A stretch of 64,000 nt of DNA from Caulobacter sp. NIBR1757 (GTDB taxonomy: Bacteria; Pseudomonadota; Alphaproteobacteria; Caulobacterales; Caulobacteraceae), in the NCBI RefSeq assembly GCF_027912495.1, contig NZ_CP115463.1, forward strand, positions 2,627,501-2,691,500, written 5' to 3'. Below, piece after piece: positions 18,281-26,684 of this stretch (its first letter is position 1; every line of letters starts with the position of its first letter). The notes beneath the pieces were generated by a model. It had not been told where the DNA came from, searched no databases, and saw only the letters and a list, made by a program, of their open reading frames with translations. Made by a program: the position numbers and the translations under genes.

Positions 18281-19837
18281 ATGACCACATCCCCCGCCCC
18301 GCAGCCGGCCGAAGAGCCATGGGTCGCCGCCGCCAAGGCCCTGCGCGACGACCTGCGCCGGGGCGCGGCGCCCGAGCCGGAGACCGAAGAGAGCGACCGC
18401 CGCGGCCCGCTGCGTCCGGCCCGCCTGCCGCCGCTGCGCAATCGAATCCAGGGCCAGCTGGTCGGGCGATTGTTCCGCATCGTCGACGCCGGCTCGCTGG
18501 CCGCCCTGGCCCTGACCGGCGCCCACCTGGCCACGCCGCAAGGCTGGATCAACGCCAGCCTGGCGCAGGTCACTCCCTATGCCGCTGGCGCCCTGGTGAT
18601 GGCCTGGCTGCTCGGCGGCGTCGGCCTCTATCGTTTCCCCCGCTACGGCCGGCTGTGGACCCGGCTGACGCGGCTTGTCGCCGCCTTCGGCCTCGGCGGC
18701 CTCCTGCTGACCGCCGGCGTCTGGCTGGTCGGCGGATCGCCGCCCTCGCCGGTGCTGACCTCCTGGTTCGCCATGGCCTTCATCAGCCTGGCCCTGCTGC
18801 AGACCATCTGGTGGGCCATGGTCCGGCGCTGGCGTAACCGGGGTCTGCTGACCCCCAACATCGTCATCGTCGGCGCCACCGAGGTCGCCGACCGCCTGAT
18901 CGCCGCCGCCCTGGCCTCGCGCGAGGTCAACGTCATCGGCGTCTTCGACGACCGTCTGGGCCGGGCCCCGCCGCGCATGCAGGGGGTGCCGGTGCTCGGC
19001 GACCTCGACGCCCTGATCGGCCACCGCATCATGCCCTATGTCGACCAGGTGGTGATCGCCGTCACCTCGGCCGCCAAGCCCAGGGTGCGGATGATCACCG
19101 AACGGCTCAGCGTCCTGCCCAACGACATCTGCCTGGTCGTCGACCTGGACGGCGAAGCGGCCCAGAACGCCATCATCAACCGCATCGCCGACGCCCCGCT
19201 GGCCCGCGTCTCCGGCGTCGCCACCGACGAGCGGCGCGCCGCCCTCAAGCGCCTGCAGGATCTCGGCATCGGCCTTCTGGCCCTGGTGCTGCTGGCCCCG
19301 GTGATGGCCGTCGTCGCGGTGCTGATCAAGCTCGACAGCCCCGGCCCGATCTTCTTCCGCCAGCGCCGCCACGGCTTCAACAACGAGGAAATCCGGGTCT
19401 GGAAGTTCCGCTCGATGAAGCATGAGCTGACCGACCACACGGCCAGCAAGCAGGTCACCGGCGACGACGACCGCGTCACCCCGGTCGGCCGCTTCATCCG
19501 CCGCACCAGCCTCGACGAACTGCCGCAGCTGTTCAACGTCCTGGCCGGCGAGATGAGCCTGGTCGGCCCCCGCCCCCACGCCGTCGGCATGAAGACCGGC
19601 GACACCGAAAGTTCGCGCCTGGTCGAGGAATACGCCCACCGCCACCGCCTCAAGCCCGGCATGACCGGCTGGGCCGCCGTCAACGGCTCGCGCGGACCGG
19701 TCGATACGCCGGAACTGGTCCAGCGCCGCGTGGCCCTCGACATCGACTACATCGAGCGCCAGTCCTTCTGGCTCGACCTCTACATCATGGCCATGACCAT
19801 CCCCTGCCTGCTGGGCGACCGGCACGTGGTGCGCTAG
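18281..19837 (+). CDS. hfsE: holdfast initiating glycosylphosphotransferase HfsE
   Basis: 518 residues. Several N-terminal membrane helices, a CoA-binding-like domain (NIVIVGATEVADRLIAAAL), then the bacterial sugar transferase domain with LIKLDSPGPIFFRQRRHGFNN, FRSMK, TSLDELPQLFNVLAGEMSLVGPRPHA and RHRLKPGMTGWAAVNG. It belongs to the WbaP/PssY/HfsE family, which loads the first hexose-1-phosphate onto undecaprenyl phosphate at the inner membrane. First gene of the hfsE-F-G-H run, with 3 to -4 nt spacing between members; this order matches the Caulobacter holdfast locus and fixes the name. Confidence 0.9.
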   Translation: MTTSPAPQPAEEPWVAAAKALRDDLRRGAAPEPETEESDRRGPLRPARLPPLRNRIQGQLVGRLFRIVDAGSLAALALTGAHLATPQGWINASLAQVTPYAAGALVMAWLLGGVGLYRFPRYGRLWTRLTRLVAAFGLGGLLLTAGVWLVGGSPPSPVLTSWFAMAFISLALLQTIWWAMVRRWRNRGLLTPNIVIVGATEVADRLIAAALASREVNVIGVFDDRLGRAPPRMQGVPVLGDLDALIGHRIMPYVDQVVIAVTSAAKPRVRMITERLSVLPNDICLVVDLDGEAAQNAIINRIADAPLARVSGVATDERRAALKRLQDLGIGLLALVLLAPVMAVVAVLIKLDSPGPIFFRQRRHGFNNEEIRVWKFRSMKHELTDHTASKQVTGDDDRVTPVGRFIRRTSLDELPQLFNVLAGEMSLVGPRPHAVGMKTGDTESSRLVEEYAHRHRLKPGMTGWAAVNGSRGPVDTPELVQRRVALDIDYIERQSFWLDLYIMAMTIPCLLGDRHVVR

Positions 19838-19840
19838 CCC

Positions 19841-21289
19841 ATGTTCTGGCGTGGCGTCCTCGGCTACCTGCCCGTCAACCTGGCCCAGGGCCTGGTCGGC
19901 CTGCTGACCATTGTCGTCTTCACCCGGCTGCTCAGCCCGGCTGACTACGGCGTCTACGCTATCGCCTATTCGGCCATGGTGCTCAGCCACACCGCCCTCT
20001 TCACCTGGACCGAGGCCGCCATGGCCCGCTTCCAGGCCCAGGCGCGGCAGCGGGGCGAGATCGCCGACCACATGATGACCCTCTATCGGGCCTGGTCGAT
20101 GCTGGGCCTCGGTTTTCCGCTGCTGGCCGGAGCCGCCGTCTGGCTGGCGCCGGTGCATCAGCCGCTGAAGGTGGCGATCTGCGCCGGCCTCGCCGCCATC
20201 CTCTTCCGCAGCTGCATCAAGCTGGTGCAGGAGCGCCGCAGGGCCGACGGCGAGGTCGGCTCGGCCGCCACCCTCGACATCGCCCAGACCATCGGCGGCT
20301 TCGCCATCGGCGCGGTGCTGGCGGCCATCGGCCTCGGCGGCGCCTCTCCGTTGCTGGGCTCGGCCGCCATCTCGGCCATCTGCCTGGCCTTCGCCCTGCC
20401 CGGCGAGCTGAAGCTGTTCAAGGGCGGCCACTGGCAGCCCAGGCGGGCGCGGGAATACGCCGGCTACGGCGTGCCGATCTCGCTGTCGCTGATCCTGGCC
20501 CTGGTCATCTCCAGCACCGACCGCTTCGTGCTCGGCGCCGTTCTCGGCGAGGCCAGCGTCGGCATCTATCACGCCGGCTACAGCCTCGCGAACCGCACCC
20601 AGGACGTGGTTTTCGTCTGGCTGGGCATGGCCGGCGGCCCGGCCATGGTCTCGGCCCTGGAGCGCGGCGGCAAGGCGGCCCTGGTCCAGACGGCCAGGGA
20701 ACAGGCCAGTTTCATGATCCTGCTGACCCTGCCGGCCGCCGTCGGCCTCGCCCTCGTCGCCCTGCCGTTGTCGGAGCTGCTGATCGGGCCCCAGATGGCC
20801 CAGGGCGCCGCCCGCGTCGTGCCGTGGATCGCCGCCGGCGGCTTTTTCAGCGGCGTCACCACCTACTACCTGCATCAGGCCTTCACCCTCGGCCGCCGCA
20901 CCGGCCTGCTGATGGCGGCCATGACCCTGCCCGCCGCCCTCAACCTGCTGCTCAACTTCGTCCTCGTGCCGCGCTTCGGCCTCGACGGGGCCATGTGGGC
21001 GACGACGGCCAGCTATGGTCTCGGGGCCGTCGCCTCCTTCGCCCTTGGCCGCCGGGTGATCGCCCTGCCGCTGCCGATCGGCACCCTGGTCCGCGCCGCC
21101 ATCGCCTGTGTGCCGATGATCCTGGTCGTCTCCCTGCTGCCCGACATGGACGAAGTTCCGGAACTGGCGCTCAAGGCCGGCCTCGGCGCCCTCGCCTATG
21201 GCGTCACCGCCTGGCTGCTCGACGCCGGCGGCCTGCGCAGTCACGGACGCACCCTGCTGCGCACCCTGCGCCCGGGAGCCGCCACATGA
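19841..21289 (+). CDS. hfsF: holdfast lipid-linked oligosaccharide flippase HfsF
   Basis: 482 residues and about 12-14 membrane helices of the MATE/Wzx polysaccharide flippase superfamily. It opens FWRGVLGYLPVNLAQGLVGLLTIVVFTRLLSPADYGVYAIAYS, the typical Wzx N-terminus. It begins 3 nt after hfsE and overlaps hfsG by 4 nt. It would flip the undecaprenyl-linked holdfast repeat unit to the periplasmic face for polymerisation by HfsC. Confidence 0.9.
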   Translation: MFWRGVLGYLPVNLAQGLVGLLTIVVFTRLLSPADYGVYAIAYSAMVLSHTALFTWTEAAMARFQAQARQRGEIADHMMTLYRAWSMLGLGFPLLAGAAVWLAPVHQPLKVAICAGLAAILFRSCIKLVQERRRADGEVGSAATLDIAQTIGGFAIGAVLAAIGLGGASPLLGSAAISAICLAFALPGELKLFKGGHWQPRRAREYAGYGVPISLSLILALVISSTDRFVLGAVLGEASVGIYHAGYSLANRTQDVVFVWLGMAGGPAMVSALERGGKAALVQTAREQASFMILLTLPAAVGLALVALPLSELLIGPQMAQGAARVVPWIAAGGFFSGVTTYYLHQAFTLGRRTGLLMAAMTLPAALNLLLNFVLVPRFGLDGAMWATTASYGLGAVASFALGRRVIALPLPIGTLVRAAIACVPMILVVSLLPDMDEVPELALKAGLGALAYGVTAWLLDAGGLRSHGRTLLRTLRPGAAT

Positions 21290-22215
21290 CCGCCCCGACC
21301 AGCGACTGGATCGTCGACAACGCCCTCTGGGCCGGCGCCAGGCCCCGCCTGTCGGTGCTGATCCCCTTCCTCGGCGACGACCCGGCCCAGCTGGCCCGCG
21401 AGCTGGCCGCCCAATCTGCCGAGATCGAGATCGTCCTGCTCGACGACGGCGGCAAGGACGGCGATCTGGCCGCCCGTATAGCCGAGACCGTACAGGCCCT
21501 GCCCTGCCCGGCCCGCTTCGTGCGCCTCGCCGCCAACGTCGGCCGGGCCCGGGGCCGCAACCGGCTGGCCTCCGAGGCGCGCGCGCCGCACCTGCTCTTC
21601 CTCGACGCCGACATGCTGCCCGACAGCGAGACCTTCGTCGCCGACTGGCTGGCCGTCGCGGCCGGGGACGCCGCTGTCGCCTTCGGCGGCTTCTCCTTCC
21701 AGCGCACACCGGTCGACCCACGCTTCGCCCTGCACCGGGCCATGGCCCTGCGCAGCGACTGCCTGCCGGCCGACCAGCGCGCCCAGGCCCCGGAAAAGCA
21801 CGTCTTCACCTCCAACCTGCTGGTCCACCGCGACGTCTTCGAGGCCGTGGCCTTCGATGAGCGCTTCACCGGCTGGGGCTGGGAGGATGTCGAATGGGCC
21901 ATGCGGGTGGCCCGGCGCTGGCCGATCCTGCATCCGCACATCCCGGCCAGCCACCTCGGCCTCGACACCGCCCCGGCCCTGATCGCCAAGTACCGCCAGT
22001 CGGCCGCCAACTTCGCCCGCGTCGTCGAAGCTCATCCAGAGGTCGTCAGCGGCTACGCCAGCTTCAGGGTGGCCCGGCTGATCCGCCGCCTTCCGGCCCG
22101 CGGCCTGCTCCGCGAGGCCGCCCGCCTCGCCGCCCTCAGCCGCCTGCTGCCCTCACGGGCCCGCGCCTTCGCCATGCGCCTCTACCGCGCCGCCCTCTAC
22201 GCCGAGGTGGTCTGA
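21286..22215 (+). CDS. hfsG: holdfast glycosyltransferase HfsG (GT2)
   Basis: 309 residues, ATG overlapping the hfsF stop (ATGA). GT-A fold family 2: LSVLIPFLGDDPAQLARELAAQ, IEIVLLDDGGKDGD, NVGRARGRNRLASEA, then DxD-like LFLDADMLPD and GWGWEDVEWAMRV (the ED acceptor-site motif). It adds a sugar, N-acetylglucosamine in Caulobacter, to the growing lipid-linked repeat on the cytoplasmic side. The tight overlap with both neighbours indicates translational coupling. Confidence 0.9.
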   Translation: MTAPTSDWIVDNALWAGARPRLSVLIPFLGDDPAQLARELAAQSAEIEIVLLDDGGKDGDLAARIAETVQALPCPARFVRLAANVGRARGRNRLASEARAPHLLFLDADMLPDSETFVADWLAVAAGDAAVAFGGFSFQRTPVDPRFALHRAMALRSDCLPADQRAQAPEKHVFTSNLLVHRDVFEAVAFDERFTGWGWEDVEWAMRVARRWPILHPHIPASHLGLDTAPALIAKYRQSAANFARVVEAHPEVVSGYASFRVARLIRRLPARGLLREAARLAALSRLLPSRARAFAMRLYRAALYAEVV

Positions 22216-22964
22216 TGCAGGCCTATTCCGCCGACCGCTCCCTGCGCGGCAAGCTGCGTCGCCGCTACACCCGCCTGGCCTTCCGCAAGCCCCTGCGGCT
22301 GTCGCTCGACCGGCCGATGATCACCTTCAGTTTCGACGACGTCCCCGCCACCGCCGCCCTCGCCGGCGCCCGGGTTCTGGAGGCGGCCGGCCTGCGCGGG
22401 ACCTTCTACATCTGCGCCGGCCTCGAGGACGGCGACGGGCCCATGGGCCGCTACGGCTCCTCGGAGGACGCCCGCCGTCTCGCCGCCGCCGGCCATGAGG
22501 TCGCCTGCCACACCTTCAGCCACCTCGACTGCGGCCAGGCCGACCAACAGGCCATCGCCGCCGACGTGGCCCGCAACGGCCTCGCCCTGGCGATGCGCGG
22601 CGCCCCCGATCCGGTCAGCTTCGCCTACCCCTACGGCGATGTCTCCTTCGCCGCCAAGAAGGCGCTCGGCGGCCGCTTCAAGACCCTGCGCACCGTGCAG
22701 GCCGGCCTTGTCACCGACGGCGCTGACGCCAACCAGCTGCCCGCTGTCGGCATCGAGGGCGAGGCCGGCGAGGCCGACGCCCTGCGCTGGATGGACGAAG
22801 CGGCCCGCCGCAAGGCCTGGCTGATCCTCTACACCCACGATGTCGCCGCAAGGCCGTCGGCCTGGGGCTGCACGCCCGAGGCTCTGGCGCGGCTGGCGGA
22901 ACGGGCGAAGTCGAAATTCGAAGTGGTGACAATGGCGCAAGGGGCTGCGCGGGCGGGGCTGTAA
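22215..22964 (+). CDS. hfsH: holdfast polysaccharide deacetylase HfsH
   Basis: 249 residues, start sharing one base with the hfsG stop (TGATG). Carbohydrate esterase 4 motifs: TFSFDDVP (motif 1, catalytic Asp pair), CHTFSHLD (motif 2, metal H-x3-H), FAYPYGD (motif 3) and a late YTHDV (motif 5). HfsH removes acetyl groups from N-acetylglucosamine in the holdfast, which sets cohesion and anchoring. There is no signal peptide, consistent with a cytoplasmic enzyme acting before export. The gene ends 308 nt before the IS element. Confidence 0.9.
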   Translation: MQAYSADRSLRGKLRRRYTRLAFRKPLRLSLDRPMITFSFDDVPATAALAGARVLEAAGLRGTFYICAGLEDGDGPMGRYGSSEDARRLAAAGHEVACHTFSHLDCGQADQQAIAADVARNGLALAMRGAPDPVSFAYPYGDVSFAAKKALGGRFKTLRTVQAGLVTDGADANQLPAVGIEGEAGEADALRWMDEAARRKAWLILYTHDVAARPSAWGCTPEALARLAERAKSKFEVVTMAQGAARAGL

Positions 22965-23272
22965 GCCCTTAGCGAAGCGCCATTATAGCAAGTTTCGAAG
23001 AAACGGTCTGTCGTAAGGTATTGTTTGTAATGATTTTTTGTTGCGACGAGGCCGGCCGCTTATGGGTGATCGCGTCCGTATCGAGACGGGATTTTGCCGG
23101 GGAAGTGTGGGTGGTGGTGACGGGGTACGGACTGGTCCCTGCATGAGGCTGTCGCCCTCGCCCAAGGGACAGAGGGGACACGCTGATTTGCCATGGCCGC
23201 CCGCGCCCGGTCGCGCACCGGCGGTGCAGGGCAAATCAACCTGTCCCCGTTTGCCGTAGATGAATATGTCTA
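22965..23272. other. intergenic region 3' of hfsH
   Basis: 308 nt. The first 80 nt are unusually AT-rich (ATTGTTTGTAATGATTTTTTG); then comes the GGGGACA inverted-repeat element, then the left half of the palindrome carrying the IS. A 73-codon frame at 23038-23259 shows no protein-like composition and was not called. Confidence 0.5.
23174..23248. repeat. GGGGACA inverted-repeat element (REP-like)
   Basis: GGGGACACGCTGATTTGCC (23174-23192) faces GGCAAATCAACCTGTCCCC (23230-23248), an imperfect inverted repeat with a GC-rich 37-nt centre. The GGGGACA...GATTT arms resemble REP sequences tied to RAYT transposases. A related element lies at 44162-44200. Confidence 0.6.
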
Positions 23273-24122
23273 GGCTGTAGGGACGATTTAATCATTTGAG
23301 CCAGAGCATGATGCAGGCGAGCTTTACGAAGCCCATGAAGGTTTGGGCGAGCTTGTCGTAGCGGGTGGCGATGCGCCGGCAGTGCTTGATGCGGCTGAAG
23401 AAGCGCTCGATGCGGTTGCGCTCTTTATAGATGTCCTTGTCGTAGCTGTGCTTGCGCAGGCGATTGCGGCGCGGCGGCACGACCGGATCACCACCTTGCT
23501 CGATGACCTTCGCGTAGAGGGGGTGGGAGTCATAGGCCTTGTCGGCGATGAGATGCTGGGCGGCCAGTCCGTCGATCAGATCGCTGGCCGGAGCCACGTC
23601 ATTCTGCTGTCCTGGGCCGAGCATCAGCCGGATCGGCAGACCCAGGGCGTCTACGCCGGCGTGGATTTTGGTGCCGAATCCGCCGCGAGAACGGCCAAGC
23701 GCCTGGGCGTCCGGGCCCCCCTTTTTCGCCGCGCTCCAGCGGCTTGGGCGTGGGCCCGAATGACCGTGGCGTCGAGCATCACCCATTCCAGGTCAGGGTC
23801 CGCCGCCACCGCCGCAAAGATCTTGTCCAGCACGCCCTTCTCGACCCACCGGTAGTATCGCTTCTTGGCTCGTTCAACGGGCCCAAAGCGCTCGGGCAGA
23901 TCCTTCCACCGGGCCCCCGAACGGGCCATCCACAACAGGGCGTCGATGAACAGACGCCCGTTGCTGCGCGGGCCCCGCTTGCCCTTGCGCCCACCTGGCA
24001 CAAACGGCTCGATCCGAGCCCACTGATCGTCCCGCAGAACCTCGCCTTCCAAGGCCGCCTCCAAAAAGCAGCTTTGAATCAGAACCCGGAATCCATGGGA
24101 ATCCTAAATCGTCCCTACAGCC
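23273..24122 (-). mobile_element. IS5-family (IS427-like) insertion sequence, 850 bp
   Basis: Perfect 18-bp terminal inverted repeats GGCTGTAGGGACGATTTA at 23273-23290 and (inverted) 24105-24122, flanked by a TA duplication (23271-23272 and 24123-24124). Outside these the host sequence is AATATGTC...GACATATTCG, which reconstitutes the palindrome AATATGTCTAGACATATT. One transposase in two frames fills the element. It sits between the convergent 3' ends of hfsH and hfsC, so it breaks no gene. The ends look intact and the element may still be active. Confidence 0.92.
23292..24064 (-). CDS. IS5/IS427-type transposase, read through a -1 frameshift
   Basis: Two overlapping frames on the minus strand. 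ORF A (24064 to 23651) carries DDQWARIEPFVPGG, RLFIDALLWMARSGARWKDLPERFG, the DUF4096 N-terminus, and LEWVMLDATVIRAHA with the first catalytic Asp. ORF B (23786 to 23292) carries GGFGTKIHAGVDALG, LIADKAYDS (second Asp) and YKERNRIERFFSRIKHCRRIATRYDK (catalytic Glu). In mRNA sense, A5 followed by G6 (plus-strand 23716-23726) lies where the frames meet; slipping back one base at AAAAAG joins ORF A to ORF B. The start is a TTG and is approximate. Confidence 0.85.
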
Positions 24123-24204
24123 TAGACATATTCGATGGCTGTCATCGTACGGCGCTGACGGTGACGGTCATCCGGCCGCGCCGGAAGACAGTCACCGCCG
24201 AGTC

Positions 24205-25527
24205 CTACTCCTGATCCCGGTCCGGAAGGGCCAGTTTCACGGCCAGAGCGACGAAGATCATCCAGCGCATGTCGTTGTAGGAGACGGCGAAGCTCTCGGT
24301 CAGGGTGGTCAGGCTGTAGATGATCAGGAACGGCAGGGCGAGGTAGGCGCCCTTCTCGCGGAACACCGAGACGATCGCCGCCCCCATGGTCTGCAGGTAG
24401 AACAGGCCCCAGGCGATGAGGCCGGCATAGCCCATGCCCAGCCACTGTTCGAGCCAGGCGTTGTGGGCGTGGCTGGCCTTGAAGCCGGCTTCCTTGGTGA
24501 TCCATGACAGGGGTCCCCAGCCGGACTTGTCGTCCCAGACGGCGCTGTAGCCATAGCCGGTCCAGGGCCGCTCCTCGATCTGGCGCCAGACGGCGGCCCA
24601 GATCTTGGTGCGGCCGGTCAGGGTGGCATCCTTGCCGAGCAGGCCGAGGAAGACGTCGGAGGCGACCACCAGGAAGGCGGCGAACAGCAGGGCCCCGACC
24701 ACGGCGGCCCAGGTGGCGGCGACGGCGGAGGCGGCGCCCCGGCGGACGATCCAGATGAAGGCCAGCCCCCCTGCCCCCAGCACCAGCGAGACCAGCGAGG
24801 TCTTGGAGGTCGACATGATGACCAGGAACAGGGTGAGGATGGCCGCGCCGTACCACAGCCAGGACCGCCTGGGGTTCAGCAGGCCGGCGGCGGCGCAGAC
24901 GCCGAAGCCCATGGCCATCATGCCGCCCAGGCCGTTCTTCTCGACCCAGACGCCGCGCCAGGCGCCGGGGAACAGGGTCTGCATCTTGCCGATCGAGGGG
25001 ACGCCGACGGCGAGGAGGAAGGAGACCACCGCCAGGATCAGGAAGGAGGCCCCGATGATCTCGGCCAGCGTCGCCCAGCGGTAGCGGGCGGCGATGACGA
25101 TGCCGCCCAGCGTGGTGGCGTAGAGGGCGATCATCCGGCGCAGGGTGGCGTCGGGAGCCAGCGACCACAGCATGGAGGCGGCGACGACCATCATGATCAG
25201 GACGAGGAAGGGCTGGCGCAGCGTGCCCTTGACCACCTCGCCCAGGTTCATGGCCATCAGCAGGATGGCGGCCGCGTAGGCCGGCAGGTAGGCGTTGCGG
25301 ACGATGCCCGAGGCGGCGGCGTCGAACGTCGCCCCGAAGATCGGCATGATCCAGCCCTGGCTGAAGATCAGCAGCATGAAGACCGAGAGCCCGTAGGCCA
25401 TCCAGTCGAAGAGGTCGGCGCGGCGGCGGGGTCGGGGCGGGGCTATCGGGCGTGGGGCCTGCGGAGCGCCGGGCGGCGGGGGCGGAGGCCTCCAAGCCTC
25501 ATGCGCCAGCACTTTTCTACCGCTCAT
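24205..25527 (-). CDS. hfsC: holdfast polysaccharide polymerase HfsC (Wzy-like)
   Basis: 440 residues, about ten to eleven membrane helices, with the O-antigen ligase/polymerase (Wzy_C) periplasmic loop WRQIEERPWTGYGYSAVWDD and GFKASHAHNAWLEQWLGMGYAGL. In Caulobacter HfsC polymerises flipped repeat units in the periplasm, partly redundantly with HfsI. The ATG at 25527 lies inside an intergenic repeat and has a poor ribosome-binding site; GTG at 25512 is a possible alternative. Transcribed with hfsB and hfsA, though repeat clusters separate all three. Confidence 0.88.
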   Translation of the reverse strand: MSGRKVLAHEAWRPPPPPPGAPQAPRPIAPPRPRRRADLFDWMAYGLSVFMLLIFSQGWIMPIFGATFDAAASGIVRNAYLPAYAAAILLMAMNLGEVVKGTLRQPFLVLIMMVVAASMLWSLAPDATLRRMIALYATTLGGIVIAARYRWATLAEIIGASFLILAVVSFLLAVGVPSIGKMQTLFPGAWRGVWVEKNGLGGMMAMGFGVCAAAGLLNPRRSWLWYGAAILTLFLVIMSTSKTSLVSLVLGAGGLAFIWIVRRGAASAVAATWAAVVGALLFAAFLVVASDVFLGLLGKDATLTGRTKIWAAVWRQIEERPWTGYGYSAVWDDKSGWGPLSWITKEAGFKASHAHNAWLEQWLGMGYAGLIAWGLFYLQTMGAAIVSVFREKGAYLALPFLIIYSLTTLTESFAVSYNDMRWMIFVALAVKLALPDRDQE

Positions 25528-25690
25528 CCCGGCGAATGCCGGGACCCATCCGCGTGATCTCGATGCTTGCGATACGTGCCCTTGGGCACGGCCGGGATCG
25601 CCACGAGCAGGACCGCGCCGTGCCTACAGGCACGAGTCCTACCCAACCGCGCCCTACGAACTGGGTCCCGGCATTCGCCGGGATGAGCGG
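25521..25690. repeat. paired inverted repeat between hfsC and hfsB
   Basis: CGCTCATCCCGGCGAATGCC (25521 on, 29 bp including GGGACCCAT) and its inverted copy at 25662-25690, separated by about 112 nt that contain a smaller hairpin (GTGCCCTTGGGCAC near 25578). The arms are each palindromic (CCCGGCGAATGCCGGG). The left arm contains the hfsC start codon. Confidence 0.85.
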
Positions 25691-25704
25691 AAAAATGGAG
25701 GTAA

Positions 25705-26421
25705 TCACGGCAGGATCCGCCGCAGGAAGCCGGGCGGTTCGACCATGGCGCGGTTGAAGAAGACGCCGGCCACCCGGCCGCCGGCCGTGGCGATGGCGTC
25801 GCGCAGCTGCGCCGGGGCCCGGACGTCAGGCTGGTCGGCCGCGACGACGAGCACCGTCTGGTCGATGAAGGGGGCCACGGTCAGGGCGGCCTGGGAGCGG
25901 TCGGCGGCCGGGGCGTCGATGACAATCAGGTCGGCGTGCTTGCGCAGCGCGTTCCAGTAGTCGGCGCCGGGCAGGATGTGGACGGTCTGGCGGCCCTTGA
26001 GCACCTCGCGGCGGAAGCGGGTGACCCACCAGCGGGCTTCGCCGACCTGGTGGGCGGCAATGTAGCGGGCGTTGGGAATCAGCGCGCCGTCGGCGGTCTT
26101 CTGGGGCGGCTGGACGGTCAGGAAGCTGCTGCCGTCCGGGCTGGCCGAGGAGGCCTTGCCGAGGGCGCCGTAGTGGGCGGGATCGGCGGCGATGGCGGCG
26201 TGCTGCGGCGAGGCCTGCAGGTCCAGGTCGATCAGCCAGACCGTCTTGCCGGCGCGGCGGGCGGCGAAGCGGGCGAACTCGCGGGCGACGGTGGAAGTCC
26301 CCTCGCCGGCCCGGGCGGCGACGAACTGGATGACGCGCGCGCGGCCGGGAGCGGGCGCGCCAAGCGTCGCCCACAGCCCCCCCATTTCGCCGCTCAGGTC
26401 CACCATCCGTCGAATCGCCAC
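25705..26421 (-). CDS. hfsB: holdfast export P-loop protein HfsB (BY-kinase-like)
   Basis: 238 residues, GTG start. It has the fold of CpsD/CapB tyrosine autokinases: IQFVAARAGEGTSTVAREFA in place of Walker A, VWLIDLDLQASPQH as Walker A', and LIVIDAPAADRSQAALTVAPFIDQTVLVV as Walker B. The lysine expected in GEGKST is replaced by Thr (GEGTST), and no Tyr-rich tail is present, so it is probably not an active tyrosine kinase. HfsB works with HfsA and HfsD in holdfast polysaccharide export. The ATG at 26406 is an alternative start. Confidence 0.85.
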   Translation of the reverse strand: MAIRRMVDLSGEMGGLWATLGAPAPGRARVIQFVAARAGEGTSTVAREFARFAARRAGKTVWLIDLDLQASPQHAAIAADPAHYGALGKASSASPDGSSFLTVQPPQKTADGALIPNARYIAAHQVGEARWWVTRFRREVLKGRQTVHILPGADYWNALRKHADLIVIDAPAADRSQAALTVAPFIDQTVLVVAADQPDVRAPAQLRDAIATAGGRVAGVFFNRAMVEPPGFLRRILP

Positions 26422-26536
26422 GCACGCACTGCGGTCTACAGGTTAGCCCATCCGGCCGCTGACGGCCCGCCTTGCCGTCTGCGCCATAGAATCACATCGC
26501 GGGGCCGGTTGGCGCCGCACTCTACTCCCCCCGTTT

Positions 26537-26668
26537 CGTCATCCTCGGGCTTGTCCCGAGGACCCATCGTTCGGCTGCGACAAGCGTCTGGCGGTTCCTC
26601 ACGAGCGAAGCCTCATCGGTTCGCGCCTGGCTGATAAATGGGTCCTCGGGACAAGCCCGAGGATGACG
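26537..26668. repeat. 31-bp inverted repeat pair between hfsB and hfsA
   Basis: CGTCATCCTCGGGCTTGTCC (first 20 of 31 bases, 26537-26567) and a perfect inverted copy at 26638-26668, with about 70 nt between. Each arm contains CTCGGG..CCCGAG. Same placement logic as the repeat pair between hfsC and hfsB but a different sequence family. Confidence 0.88.
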
Positions 26669-26684
26669 ACGGGGGAGCGTTGGA

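Noticed and set aside
18251..21721. 1156-codon open frame antisense to hfsE-hfsF-hfsG
   Set aside because: Composition is Arg/Gly/Gln/Asp low complexity typical of a GC-rich shadow frame; the sense genes have clear families.
23038..23259. 73-codon frame between hfsH and the IS
   Set aside because: It runs through the REP-like element, has no ribosome-binding site and has an implausible composition.
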